Origin: a virus
DNA: 36,201 nucleotides
IMG/VR virus record: IMGVR_UViG_3300042525_000084
Span: 1-36,201 of that record
Direction: 5' to 3' (one strand)
Notes under the pieces: generated by a model
Database searches by the model: none
What the model saw: the letters and a program-made list of their open reading frames with translations, nothing else
What the model was told of the DNA's origin: nothing
Shown: positions 14,956 to 23,099 of the stretch, piece by piece
How positions within the stretch are numbered: position 1 is the stretch's first letter
How the letters are laid out: each line of letters begins with the position of its first letter
Translations under genes and position numbers: made by a program

Positions 14956-17900
14956 ATGGCTTTTACTGACGAACAATACAACATAGCAGGGCAATTTATC
15001 CTTGCTAATCTGGGCGATCCAAAGTTAATTGCAACCAGAGGTCAAGAACTTGGGCTGACGTTAGATGATCTTGTACGAGCAGCGCAAACAGTCAACCCAT
15101 CATTAAACCTGTCGTCAGTTCAACAATATTTTTCTAACGCCGGTATTAATTATTTAGAACCTGTAATAAGTACACAAAACGAAACAGAACTTGTTACGGG
15201 AGTCAAACCTGGCGAAGGTATTGCGTCAGTAGTCCCTGTATATACAGCGCCAGTCTATGTTGAACCTCCGGTAGCACCTCCGGTTTATGTTGAACCTCCG
15301 GTAGCACCTCCGGTTTATGTCGAGTCTCCCGTAGCACCTCCTCCTGTTGCACCACCGCCTGTTGTTGATACTTATCCTACACGGTATGCAGAAATGCAGG
15401 GGATTCTTAGCGGTATTGCAGGTACTGGCCCAGCAGACTTTGAGTGGTGGGCAAGAAATAAAACGCCAGATGAAGCTAGAGCATTTGTAGCGCAACAAGT
15501 TGCATCTCTTGCTCCAGTAGTCGCCCCTACGTCTCCGCCAGTAGCCCCACCTATTGCTCCACCTGTAGCACCACCTGTAGCACCTCCTACAGCGCCACCG
15601 GTTGCTCCTCCCGTAGCGCCGCCAATTGCTCCGCCAGTTGCCCCACCTGTCGCTCCACCGGTTGCTCCTCCCGTAGCGCCGCCAACGGTTCCACCAACAA
15701 CACCTCCTACAGCACCAACAGAGCCACCTACAGCACCAACAGTTCCAAGTGTATTTCAGGTGCCGCCAAACTGGCTTCCAGGTTTAACAGCAGAACAGGC
15801 AGCAGAAAGAGGGTTGCCTGCCGCAGTCAAAACTTTGCCAAATGGTATGCAAGTTCGTTCTGCATATGATGGTTATATACAGAACTTTAAAAGTGCTTAT
15901 GACAACACAAGTAGTAGCTACCCAGACTATCTGCGTAGCATGTTTGCGCAAAACCAGACAGCAGAAACGTTAGATTTCTATAGGCAGTTTGGCGCTACAA
16001 AACCAGAAGACTTACAAAACTTTTGGACTGGCACAACGTTTGATGGGATTAATTTTATTGTTGGCCCAGACGGCAAATTAGTTAAACAGTGGTACAGCGA
16101 GTTATCAGACAAAAGAGGGGCAGAATTTAAAGATTTTGTCCGTGATACGACCTTGGGAATTCTGTCTGCTGGTGCTGGTGGACCAATAGCGCAAACTGCC
16201 ATACGCGCATATCAAGCCTATAACGCTGTTAAAGCTGGAGACATTCTTGGTGCAGCATCAAATGTTGCGGGAATGGCAGGGTATACAGATGCGGCATCAG
16301 TTCTTGCTGGTTTAAAAGCTATTCAAAATCAAGATCCTTTGGGATTGTTATATGCTGTTGGATCTAGTTCGTTAGGAAACTCAACGCTTGGTGATACAAA
16401 CATCACATTACGCGAGGCATCAATTGCCGCAAGTATTGCCGACAACATTGACAAAGGTAACTACGATAGAGCATTAACCGGACTAGGCGGGTTGACAAAT
16501 AGCCCAGATGCAGTTCTTGCTGGAAGAGCATTAACGCTAGTCAAAGCAATTAATAGCAATGACCCATCAAAAATAGCTTCGGCAATATATCAACTAACCA
16601 ACACGGTAACCAATGCATCTAATCAGGGAATAAAGGAACAAGCAGGTCAGCCAACTACTCCTGTACCCACTTCTGCGCCAACAGAATCCCCTACAGCACC
16701 ACCTACTGCCGCGCCTACAGTTGTAGCAGAAACTCCTGTTGCCCCTGCTACTGTTCCTACTGCATCGTATACACCGACCGCTACACTTGCGGATAGTTAT
16801 ATTAGTACGTTACAAAAGTTAGGTTTAGAAGAAGATGACGACCTACCTCCGGTTCTAACATATACCCCTTCAGGATTCTTAGGAGCAACAGGGCAACAGC
16901 TTGCACAGGCTGGATTTGCGGGAGGAATGTCTTTAGGGACAATATTTGAATTAAATAATCAGTGGGCGGCATCCAAGGGATTAAATCTCCGAGAAGGAGA
17001 AAAAGATGTTAGTCAAGGATTTGGGACGCAAGACACTGATGACTACGGGAAACTATTAGTTAATTATCAACTGTCAGCAACAGATGCATCTGGCAACCCA
17101 ATCCAGTACCAAGCAGTTTACGACCCTGATACAGGTACAACTTTTTATAGAACTAATATTTCTGGGCAAGTGATTACTAGCCAAGAAAGGCCAGAAGCTG
17201 ATGGTAATGTTCTTTATATTGGTAATCGTGGCATCAACTTAAAAGAAACCGCGCCAGCCGATGCAAGTGTTTTAGTAAGCGCTCCTACTACTACGTATAA
17301 TGATCTGTTAGATATCTTAACTCCAACAAAAACGCCGACTTCGCCAGTAACCCCTGTTACGCCGGTGCAAACACCAGTAGCACCAACACAAGCGCCAACG
17401 GCACCAACCGAAACTCCGGCAACACCAACAGCGCCAACCACTCCTACTGTTCCAACTGTAACGCCTGCTGTTCCTACTCAAACACCAGTTGTAGATATCT
17501 ATACGCCAACAACAACGTATGAAGACATCCTAGACATACTGACCCCAACCAAAGCACCAACTTCACCACCTACGGCACCGCCAGTTGCGCCACCAATTGC
17601 TCCGCCTGTAGCCCCACCGATAGCGCCAACTCCTGTTGCTACGCCGGTAGCAACACCAACGGCGGCTCCAGTAGAGACACCAGTAACGCCGGTTGCTACA
17701 CCAATTACCCCGATTGCCGCACCTGTTGTCCCAACAGAAACACCGACTGCCCCGCCGACAGCACCACCAACAAAGACGCCTGTTGCGCCAGTAACTCCCA
17801 CAGGAGTTCCTACAGGTACAACACCTACTGGTACACCGACTGGAACACCTACGGGAACGCCAACTGGGACACCTACTGGAACCCCGGCTGGTGTTCCTAC

Positions 17901-18657
17901 GGGAGTTCCTACGGGAGAACCAGGAGGTGTGCCAACCGGTACGCCTGCCGGAGTACCAACGGGAACTCCTACTGGGACTCCAACCGGCACCCCTATTGGT
18001 ACGCCAACAGGGGTTCCTACAAGCACTCCAACAAGTACGCCAACCGGATCGCCAACTGGGACACCTGCGGGAACGCCGACTGGAACTCCGACTGGAACTC
18101 CTGCGGGGACACCAACAGGAACTCCTACAGGCGTTCCAACCACACCAACAAAACCACCGGTCGCGCCTCCTATTGCGCCTCCGGTAGCTCCTCCTGCTGA
18201 ACCACCTACAACCCCGACAGAACCGCCTGTTGCTCCACCTACAGCACCACCGACAACTCCAACGACGCCACCAACAACACCTATTGCGCCACCGGTTACA
18301 CCGATTAAACCTCCAACAACGCCCGTAGCTACGCCGACAGCGCCTACCACTCCAATTTCTTGGCCGATGGCGCAAGCTATAGCGGCTTCATTTGGTATGC
18401 CGCAGTTGGCTAATGTTTTCTACTACGGCAAAGAGTTTGGCTCGAAGAAACAAAAGCTAACCAAAGAAGGAACGGTTGAAGAAGAAGAATACAAACCTCT
18501 CAGTGTTACTCAACCTGGTGCAGAACCAGAACAAATTGCTGAACAGATTGAAGGCAAAGCAAAAAGAGAGGAAAATTCTGTGGATCAAGTACTTAGGGCA
18601 GTCGATGACGATAACTTATCGTTTGATGACCTAATACGAATTTTAAGAGGGCAGTGA
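14956..18657 (+). CDS. Proline/threonine-repeat virion-region protein, 1233 aa
   Basis: The N-terminal ~65 residues form a helical domain (FTDEQYNIAGQFILANLGDP...). Proline-rich linkers made of VAPP/IAPP units follow at residues 95-135 and 188-265. A central predicted globular domain (about 270-560) is Ala/Gly-rich and helical. A second folded part (about 610-770) is followed by alternating P/T-rich linkers, a (P-T-G-T)n tract at about 948-1062 and further APP repeats, ending in an acidic helical C-terminus (QIEGKAKREENSVDQVLRAVDDDNLSFDDLIRILRG). A TTTY(N/E)D(L/I)LDILTPTK motif occurs twice (776-796 and 850-870). I do not recognise the family. Position suggests a structural or internal virion protein. 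No signal peptide or clear TM helix was seen. Confidence 0.7.
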   Translation: MAFTDEQYNIAGQFILANLGDPKLIATRGQELGLTLDDLVRAAQTVNPSLNLSSVQQYFSNAGINYLEPVISTQNETELVTGVKPGEGIASVVPVYTAPVYVEPPVAPPVYVEPPVAPPVYVESPVAPPPVAPPPVVDTYPTRYAEMQGILSGIAGTGPADFEWWARNKTPDEARAFVAQQVASLAPVVAPTSPPVAPPIAPPVAPPVAPPTAPPVAPPVAPPIAPPVAPPVAPPVAPPVAPPTVPPTTPPTAPTEPPTAPTVPSVFQVPPNWLPGLTAEQAAERGLPAAVKTLPNGMQVRSAYDGYIQNFKSAYDNTSSSYPDYLRSMFAQNQTAETLDFYRQFGATKPEDLQNFWTGTTFDGINFIVGPDGKLVKQWYSELSDKRGAEFKDFVRDTTLGILSAGAGGPIAQTAIRAYQAYNAVKAGDILGAASNVAGMAGYTDAASVLAGLKAIQNQDPLGLLYAVGSSSLGNSTLGDTNITLREASIAASIADNIDKGNYDRALTGLGGLTNSPDAVLAGRALTLVKAINSNDPSKIASAIYQLTNTVTNASNQGIKEQAGQPTTPVPTSAPTESPTAPPTAAPTVVAETPVAPATVPTASYTPTATLADSYISTLQKLGLEEDDDLPPVLTYTPSGFLGATGQQLAQAGFAGGMSLGTIFELNNQWAASKGLNLREGEKDVSQGFGTQDTDDYGKLLVNYQLSATDASGNPIQYQAVYDPDTGTTFYRTNISGQVITSQERPEADGNVLYIGNRGINLKETAPADASVLVSAPTTTYNDLLDILTPTKTPTSPVTPVTPVQTPVAPTQAPTAPTETPATPTAPTTPTVPTVTPAVPTQTPVVDIYTPTTTYEDILDILTPTKAPTSPPTAPPVAPPIAPPVAPPIAPTPVATPVATPTAAPVETPVTPVATPITPIAAPVVPTETPTAPPTAPPTKTPVAPVTPTGVPTGTTPTGTPTGTPTGTPTGTPTGTPAGVPTGVPTGEPGGVPTGTPAGVPTGTPTGTPTGTPIGTPTGVPTSTPTSTPTGSPTGTPAGTPTGTPTGTPAGTPTGTPTGVPTTPTKPPVAPPIAPPVAPPAEPPTTPTEPPVAPPTAPPTTPTTPPTTPIAPPVTPIKPPTTPVATPTAPTTPISWPMAQAIAASFGMPQLANVFYYGKEFGSKKQKLTKEGTVEEEEYKPLSVTQPGAEPEQIAEQIEGKAKREENSVDQVLRAVDDDNLSFDDLIRILRGQ
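15520..15745 (+). repeat. (V/I/T)-A-P-P codon repeat tract
   Basis: About 20 tandem 12-base units encode V/I/T-A-P-P. Units vary at synonymous positions, so they are old or under codon diversification rather than freshly expanded. Similar units recur at 15250-15370, 17560-17640 and 18150-18310 in the same gene. Confidence 0.8.
17800..18140 (+). repeat. (P-T-G-T) 12-base tandem repeat tract
   Basis: Roughly 28 tandem 12-base units encode PTGT with variants (PAGV, PTGV, PTST, PIGT). Gain or loss of units preserves the reading frame. The unit sequence varies at wobble positions. The tract lies within the 1233-residue protein. Confidence 0.8.
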
Positions 18658-18658
18658 A

Positions 18659-20446
18659 ATGAAACCAATCTATGATGCAGATGGCAACTTAATTGGGTAT
18701 GAAGATGATGGAGATGTGACATCTGAAGATGACAGTTGGTTTTGGAATTCTATAGGCATTGATCCAACAACTATTTCTTATACAGAAACTAGCCCTACAA
18801 ATGAAGAGATTGAAAGAACTTTAGGAATTTCGTCGTCCCCATTAGATTTTCTTAAAGCTGTTTTTTCCGGTAAATCAAGCCTTGGTAAAGCTGGTCAATT
18901 TGCTGGGATATTAGGCACCGCAGCACTAGCAAACAAAATGTTTGGTTCTAGCGGAGGTGGTGGATATGCTGGATATCAAGGTGGTATACCTAGTTACACA
19001 GCAAGCAGAACCATGCTGCCAATACCAACTACTACAAAAACTGTTTCCCCACAAGGAGTAGAAACGTTAGTGCCAAGACGACCAGGATCTGGTGGTATTA
19101 CTTATTTTTCACCCATGACGTATACGTTAAACCCGTCTGGTACAACCACTGGAACAACTACTGGAACAACTACCGGTACAACCACTGGTAGCAATACGGG
19201 GTCGACTACCGGTACAACCACTGGTAGCAATACGGGGTCGACTACTAACACGACTACTGGTACAACCACTGGTGGCAATACGGGAACGACTACTGGTACA
19301 ACCACTGGTACAACTACCAGTACAACCGCTGGGAGCAATACGGGGTCGACTACAAACACGACTACTGGTAGCAATACGGGGTCGACACAAACAACTCAGT
19401 CATCAGGTGCAACAACAAATGCTACGCCCATGATTAGCGCAGAGGACTGGAGCAGGATCGTCCAGTCTGGCGGTAGTGAAATTTATCCATCTTATATGGG
19501 CATGGGCGAATTTTCCACGTCATGGCGCGATCCAAATTCTGGGTATGGCGTTGGTGTTTCCTATGACCCCGCAACTAAGAATGTAGACAGACTTAGGTTT
19601 TTTGACCCGCGTGGGCTACCGCTTTATAGCGGCACCATGAGTCCGCAAGATATTTATAAATTTGCTAGCGATTACGGTGTGGATTTAAGTAGCATAGGAT
19701 CACTTGGATCGTCATTAACTAATGCGGGCGTTAAGTACCTTCCCGGTGAACTATATTCTGGAACCGGATCTAATCTTGGCGTGAACTTCGCAGATATAGC
19801 GGTTAATAAATTAGGGTCAGCATACGACTGGACGCAAGACCCTTTTGCTTCGCAGAAAGGTTCTGGTTCCGTTGAACAACTTGCAGAACTCCAAGCGCTT
19901 GCACAAAAGCTTGGTATTGATCTCACAAAATCAGAAAACTTAGCAACACTCTCCCCGCAACTGGCCGGTGACGTTACGCGACAATTTGTCGTTTATACGC
20001 CAAGCATATCCGGGTCGCCGACTTATTCCTGGTATGACACGCAGCAGGCAGCCGACCAAGCCGCTCAACAGTATGGTGGTAATGTCATCAATCTTGGTGG
20101 TAAAACGATAGATGTGCCAAAAGGGGCAAGAGGCGGAATAGCTTCACTATCACACGGCATACAAAATGGACATCTAGGTTCTTATTCAGACGGTGGTCAA
20201 CTTCTCCGTGGGCCAGGAGATGGAGTAAGTGATGATATTCCCGCAACCATTGCAGATAAACAGCCTGCTCGTCTCGCTGACGGGGAGTTCGTGATTCCTG
20301 CAAGAATTGTTTCTGAATTGGGTAATGGATCTACAGAAGCTGGGGCAAGGAAACTTTACGCCATGATGGATAGGATTAAAAAGGCTAGACGTAGCGCAAA
20401 AGACATTGCTGCCGATACTAAAACTGATCGTTATTTGCCGAGGTAA
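18659..20446 (+). CDS. Virion protein with TTTG repeats and a conserved C-terminal domain, 595 aa
   Basis: ATG 18659 follows a GAGGG SD. An acidic N-terminus (MKPIYDADGNLIGYEDDGD) leads to a short hydrophobic Ala/Gly segment (GQFAGILGTAALANKMF, about residues 80-96). A Thr/Gly/Ser/Asn repeat tract follows (about 160-245), then a folded middle region. The C-terminal ~90 residues contain GQLLRGPGDGVSDDIPATI and KQPARLADGEFVIPARIVSEL followed by NGSTEAGARKLYAMMDRIKKAR. I recognise that block as a strongly conserved element of podoviral structural proteins, sometimes found in shorter stand-alone proteins. The gene sits just ahead of the putative internal virion proteins. The exact role is unknown. 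Confidence 0.72.
   Translation: MKPIYDADGNLIGYEDDGDVTSEDDSWFWNSIGIDPTTISYTETSPTNEEIERTLGISSSPLDFLKAVFSGKSSLGKAGQFAGILGTAALANKMFGSSGGGGYAGYQGGIPSYTASRTMLPIPTTTKTVSPQGVETLVPRRPGSGGITYFSPMTYTLNPSGTTTGTTTGTTTGTTTGSNTGSTTGTTTGSNTGSTTNTTTGTTTGGNTGTTTGTTTGTTTSTTAGSNTGSTTNTTTGSNTGSTQTTQSSGATTNATPMISAEDWSRIVQSGGSEIYPSYMGMGEFSTSWRDPNSGYGVGVSYDPATKNVDRLRFFDPRGLPLYSGTMSPQDIYKFASDYGVDLSSIGSLGSSLTNAGVKYLPGELYSGTGSNLGVNFADIAVNKLGSAYDWTQDPFASQKGSGSVEQLAELQALAQKLGIDLTKSENLATLSPQLAGDVTRQFVVYTPSISGSPTYSWYDTQQAADQAAQQYGGNVINLGGKTIDVPKGARGGIASLSHGIQNGHLGSYSDGGQLLRGPGDGVSDDIPATIADKQPARLADGEFVIPARIVSELGNGSTEAGARKLYAMMDRIKKARRSAKDIAADTKTDRYLPR
19138..19390 (+). repeat. Thr/Gly/Ser repeat tract with near-identical DNA units
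   Basis: Twelve-base units encoding TTTG alternate with GSNTGSTT units. The DNA word AGCAATACGGGGTCGAC occurs four times almost unchanged, unlike the more diverged APP and PTGT tracts upstream. This points to recent expansion or recombination. Unit length keeps the frame. Confidence 0.85.
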
Positions 20447-20448
20447 TT

Positions 20449-21273
20449 ATGACTACCACTACTACGCCAGCCGCTGGTACATCGACCCAATCAACGCTTT
20501 CGGACTGGGCAGGCAAGTATGTAACCGACATGTTAGGTAAAGCACAAGCTTTATCGCAACAGCCTTATCAGGTTTATGGTGGTCCGATGACTGCTGGGGA
20601 ATCTTCCCTTCAGTCAAAGTACTTTTCAGGACTAGGTGGTCTGACGTTTCCTACACAGTTAGGCCAAAGCTTTTCGTCTTCGACGGCTCCAACGTTGCCG
20701 ACGGCTACCGGACCGGCAGGATCTACTACGCCTACAGGTCCAGCGGCGCAGTACATGAACCCTTATTTACAAGCAGTACTTGCTCCGCAACTGGCAGAAC
20801 TACGTAGGCAAGCTGGTATTACACAACAAGGTTTGGCTGGAAAAGCTGCACAGGCCGGTGCTTTTGGTGGAACAAGGTATGGTCTTCAAGAAGCTGAAAA
20901 CCAAAGAAACCTAATGCAAGAGATGAACAAAACCATTGGTACGGGTTATGCAAGTGCTTACGATAAAGCTATGCAACAGTTCAATCAAGAACAAGGCCAA
21001 GCCAAGACATTGGCTGACATGATTGCAGGAGCTGGCGCGCAACAGCGGGGTATTGAGCAAGAAGGTATTACAGCGGATTACAACGAGTTCCTTGCTCAAC
21101 GGGATTACCCCATGAAGCAAGTTCAATTTTTGCAATCTATGTTGCAGGGATTGCCCATTTCCACGGTATCAACTTCGCAAGCACAGCAATCAGGAATTGG
21201 GCAGTTGGCTTCAACTGCTGGCGCATTAGGATCGACCTACGATCTGTTGAAGAAACTAGGTGTTATTGGTTAA
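20449..21273 (+). CDS. Internal virion protein candidate A, 274 aa
   Basis: ATG 20449 follows GAGGTAATT. After a Thr/Ser-rich start, residues about 100-215 are helical and contain MNPYLQAVLAPQLAELRRQA, KAAQAGAFGGTRYGLQEAEN and EFLAQRDYPMKQVQFLQSML. I recognise this pattern from podoviral virion proteins encoded just before the large ejection proteins. Size and place match T7 gp14, the smallest of the three proteins ejected to form the trans-envelope conduit, although sequence similarity to gp14 is not visible. No TM helix or enzyme motif is present. Confidence 0.65.
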   Translation: MTTTTTPAAGTSTQSTLSDWAGKYVTDMLGKAQALSQQPYQVYGGPMTAGESSLQSKYFSGLGGLTFPTQLGQSFSSSTAPTLPTATGPAGSTTPTGPAAQYMNPYLQAVLAPQLAELRRQAGITQQGLAGKAAQAGAFGGTRYGLQEAENQRNLMQEMNKTIGTGYASAYDKAMQQFNQEQGQAKTLADMIAGAGAQQRGIEQEGITADYNEFLAQRDYPMKQVQFLQSMLQGLPISTVSTSQAQQSGIGQLASTAGALGSTYDLLKKLGVIG

Positions 21274-21282
21274 GGAATAGCT

Positions 21283-23091
21283 ATGAACCTTGTTCAAATC
21301 CAAGAGCGACTCAAGGACATGCCGTTACAAGCGGTGATGCAGTATGCCAACGGCATGAACCCGGAGGTTCCTCCGTACCTAGCGCTTGGGGAACTGAACC
21401 GGCGAAAGAAGATGGAACAGGCCATGCATCCTGCGGAAATGCCGCAAGGCACAATTAAAGAACAACTTGAACAAGAGGTTGGTCTTGCTGCGCTGCAAAA
21501 ACAATTGATAAATCAATTACAGACTCAAGGTCTTCGCCAACAGCAAACGGCTATGAGTCAAGGCCAGCAGATGGCAAGAATGCCTGGGCCTGCACCACAG
21601 GGTGTACCGCAACCAGAAGTTCCTGAAGAAATGGAAATGGCCGACGGTGGTGTAGCTACATTAAGAGTTCCAGACGATCAGTTTGAGTTTGGATCGGGCG
21701 GGATTATTGCGTTTAAAGAGGGTGGGGATAAGGGTCGAAGAATACCCACATCTGAATTAGACATAGACCCATTAGGAACGTCAGAAGCTGGAACAGAGGC
21801 TTACTTAGCAAAGTTAGCTAAAGAAGCTGAAGAAAAGAAAAAACAGGAAGACGCAGCAAGACTTGAGTTCTTGGAAAGGGCAGGCGTACCTGTTGATATG
21901 TCAAAAGCCGTTCAAGAAGGACGTGTGCTAACGACCAATCCTATTACGCGAGACATGCCGGACAACCGTGGATCAGCGCAACGATTCCCACCCGGACCGC
22001 CCCCTCCTCCTGCTTCCGCTCCCGCACCAGCAAGACAACCTGCTGTTCAAGCGGCTGCGCCTCAAGGTATTGCTGCTGTTGCACCGCAACAAGTAGCATA
22101 CCCCCAAGCTGGTCCTATGCAACAAGCGTTAGCAGCTATGGCTACTGGACCACAAGCGCCATATCCAAGTTATGAGCAAATGCGTAAAGAAGCAGAAGCT
22201 AAAGATGAGTATCTTACGAAACGTCCAGGCGAAAAGCTTGAGCAATACTTAGCCACGTTGGAACGACGTGATCGAGAAGACCAAGAACGTTTCCAAGAGA
22301 TGGAGAAAGAACGTACCCGTGGTGCGTTGTGGAAATCATTGATGGCTGCTGGAGAGGCGTCTCGAGGGCAGCGCGGTATTGGCGCATTGCTAGGTGGATT
22401 TGGCAGAACATCTGAAACCGAGATGGAAGCTGCTCGAGGCCGTGAAGAAAAGCAACGTGCTTTGATGCGCGAACGTGAGATGAATCGCGTCAAGATGTCG
22501 CAAGAAATTGAAAGCGCCAGGATTGCAGCATCAGAAGGTCGGTTCAAAGATCAACGTGAACACGAGCAAAAAGCCGCGCAATACAATCAAGAAAACAAAA
22601 AGATTGATGTTCAATTGGCTACGACACAAGCGGGTATTGAAGCGGCTCAACAAGGTCGCCAGTACGAATCTGCAAGTGCTATGGCGCGAGAGCAACTTCG
22701 TATTGAGGCCGAAGCAAGAGAAAGAAACTTGGATCGGCAATCTCGGGAACGCGTTGCTAATTTACCTACGGGTGAAGAACGCATGGCAAGTGCTTTCATT
22801 AATAACTACATGAAGGAAAATCCCGGAAAGAAATATCACGAAGCATATGCTGCGTATAAACAATCTGGACAAGGTGGGATACCCGCAGAACGTCAACAGT
22901 TGGCTGAACTCAAAGCTTTACAGAGTAGTTTAAAGAGTCAATTAGAAACAACCTTCAAAACAGAAGATCGTAAAAAAGTTCAAGAACAACTTAATCAAGT
23001 GAATGAGGCTATTGGCCGTATGGCTGGAATTGGTGCGGCGCAAAACGTACCTTCAGATATTCAAGATATCCTTAAAAGATATTCTAGATAG
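21283..23091 (+). CDS. Internal virion protein candidate B, coiled-coil, 602 aa
   Basis: AAGGAATAG precedes ATG 21283. The N-terminus (MNLVQIQERLKDMPLQAVMQ, then YANGMNPEVPPYLALGELNRR) is conserved in my memory among aquatic podoviruses. A short ADGGVATL...GSGGIIAFKEGG motif follows near residues 120-148. Residues about 220-290 are Pro/Ala-rich. From about 300 to 560 the sequence is a long, highly charged helical region likely to form coiled coils. There is no TM helix. It lies between the smaller and the giant member of the putative ejection set, matching the position of T7 gp15. Confidence 0.65.
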   Translation: MNLVQIQERLKDMPLQAVMQYANGMNPEVPPYLALGELNRRKKMEQAMHPAEMPQGTIKEQLEQEVGLAALQKQLINQLQTQGLRQQQTAMSQGQQMARMPGPAPQGVPQPEVPEEMEMADGGVATLRVPDDQFEFGSGGIIAFKEGGDKGRRIPTSELDIDPLGTSEAGTEAYLAKLAKEAEEKKKQEDAARLEFLERAGVPVDMSKAVQEGRVLTTNPITRDMPDNRGSAQRFPPGPPPPPASAPAPARQPAVQAAAPQGIAAVAPQQVAYPQAGPMQQALAAMATGPQAPYPSYEQMRKEAEAKDEYLTKRPGEKLEQYLATLERRDREDQERFQEMEKERTRGALWKSLMAAGEASRGQRGIGALLGGFGRTSETEMEAARGREEKQRALMREREMNRVKMSQEIESARIAASEGRFKDQREHEQKAAQYNQENKKIDVQLATTQAGIEAAQQGRQYESASAMAREQLRIEAEARERNLDRQSRERVANLPTGEERMASAFINNYMKENPGKKYHEAYAAYKQSGQGGIPAERQQLAELKALQSSLKSQLETTFKTEDRKKVQEQLNQVNEAIGRMAGIGAAQNVPSDIQDILKRYSR

Positions 23092-23099
23092 GAGCCGTC

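Noticed and set aside
17499-18375. Long leftward Gly/Val-rich and Arg/Cys-rich frames opposite the repeat tracts
   Set aside because: They are mirror products of the 12-base repeats in the 1233-residue gene, with no SD and no independent protein character.
19102-19390. CRISPR-like direct repeats
   Set aside because: The repeats are contiguous codon repeats within an open frame, with no unique spacers of constant length and no adjacent cas genes.
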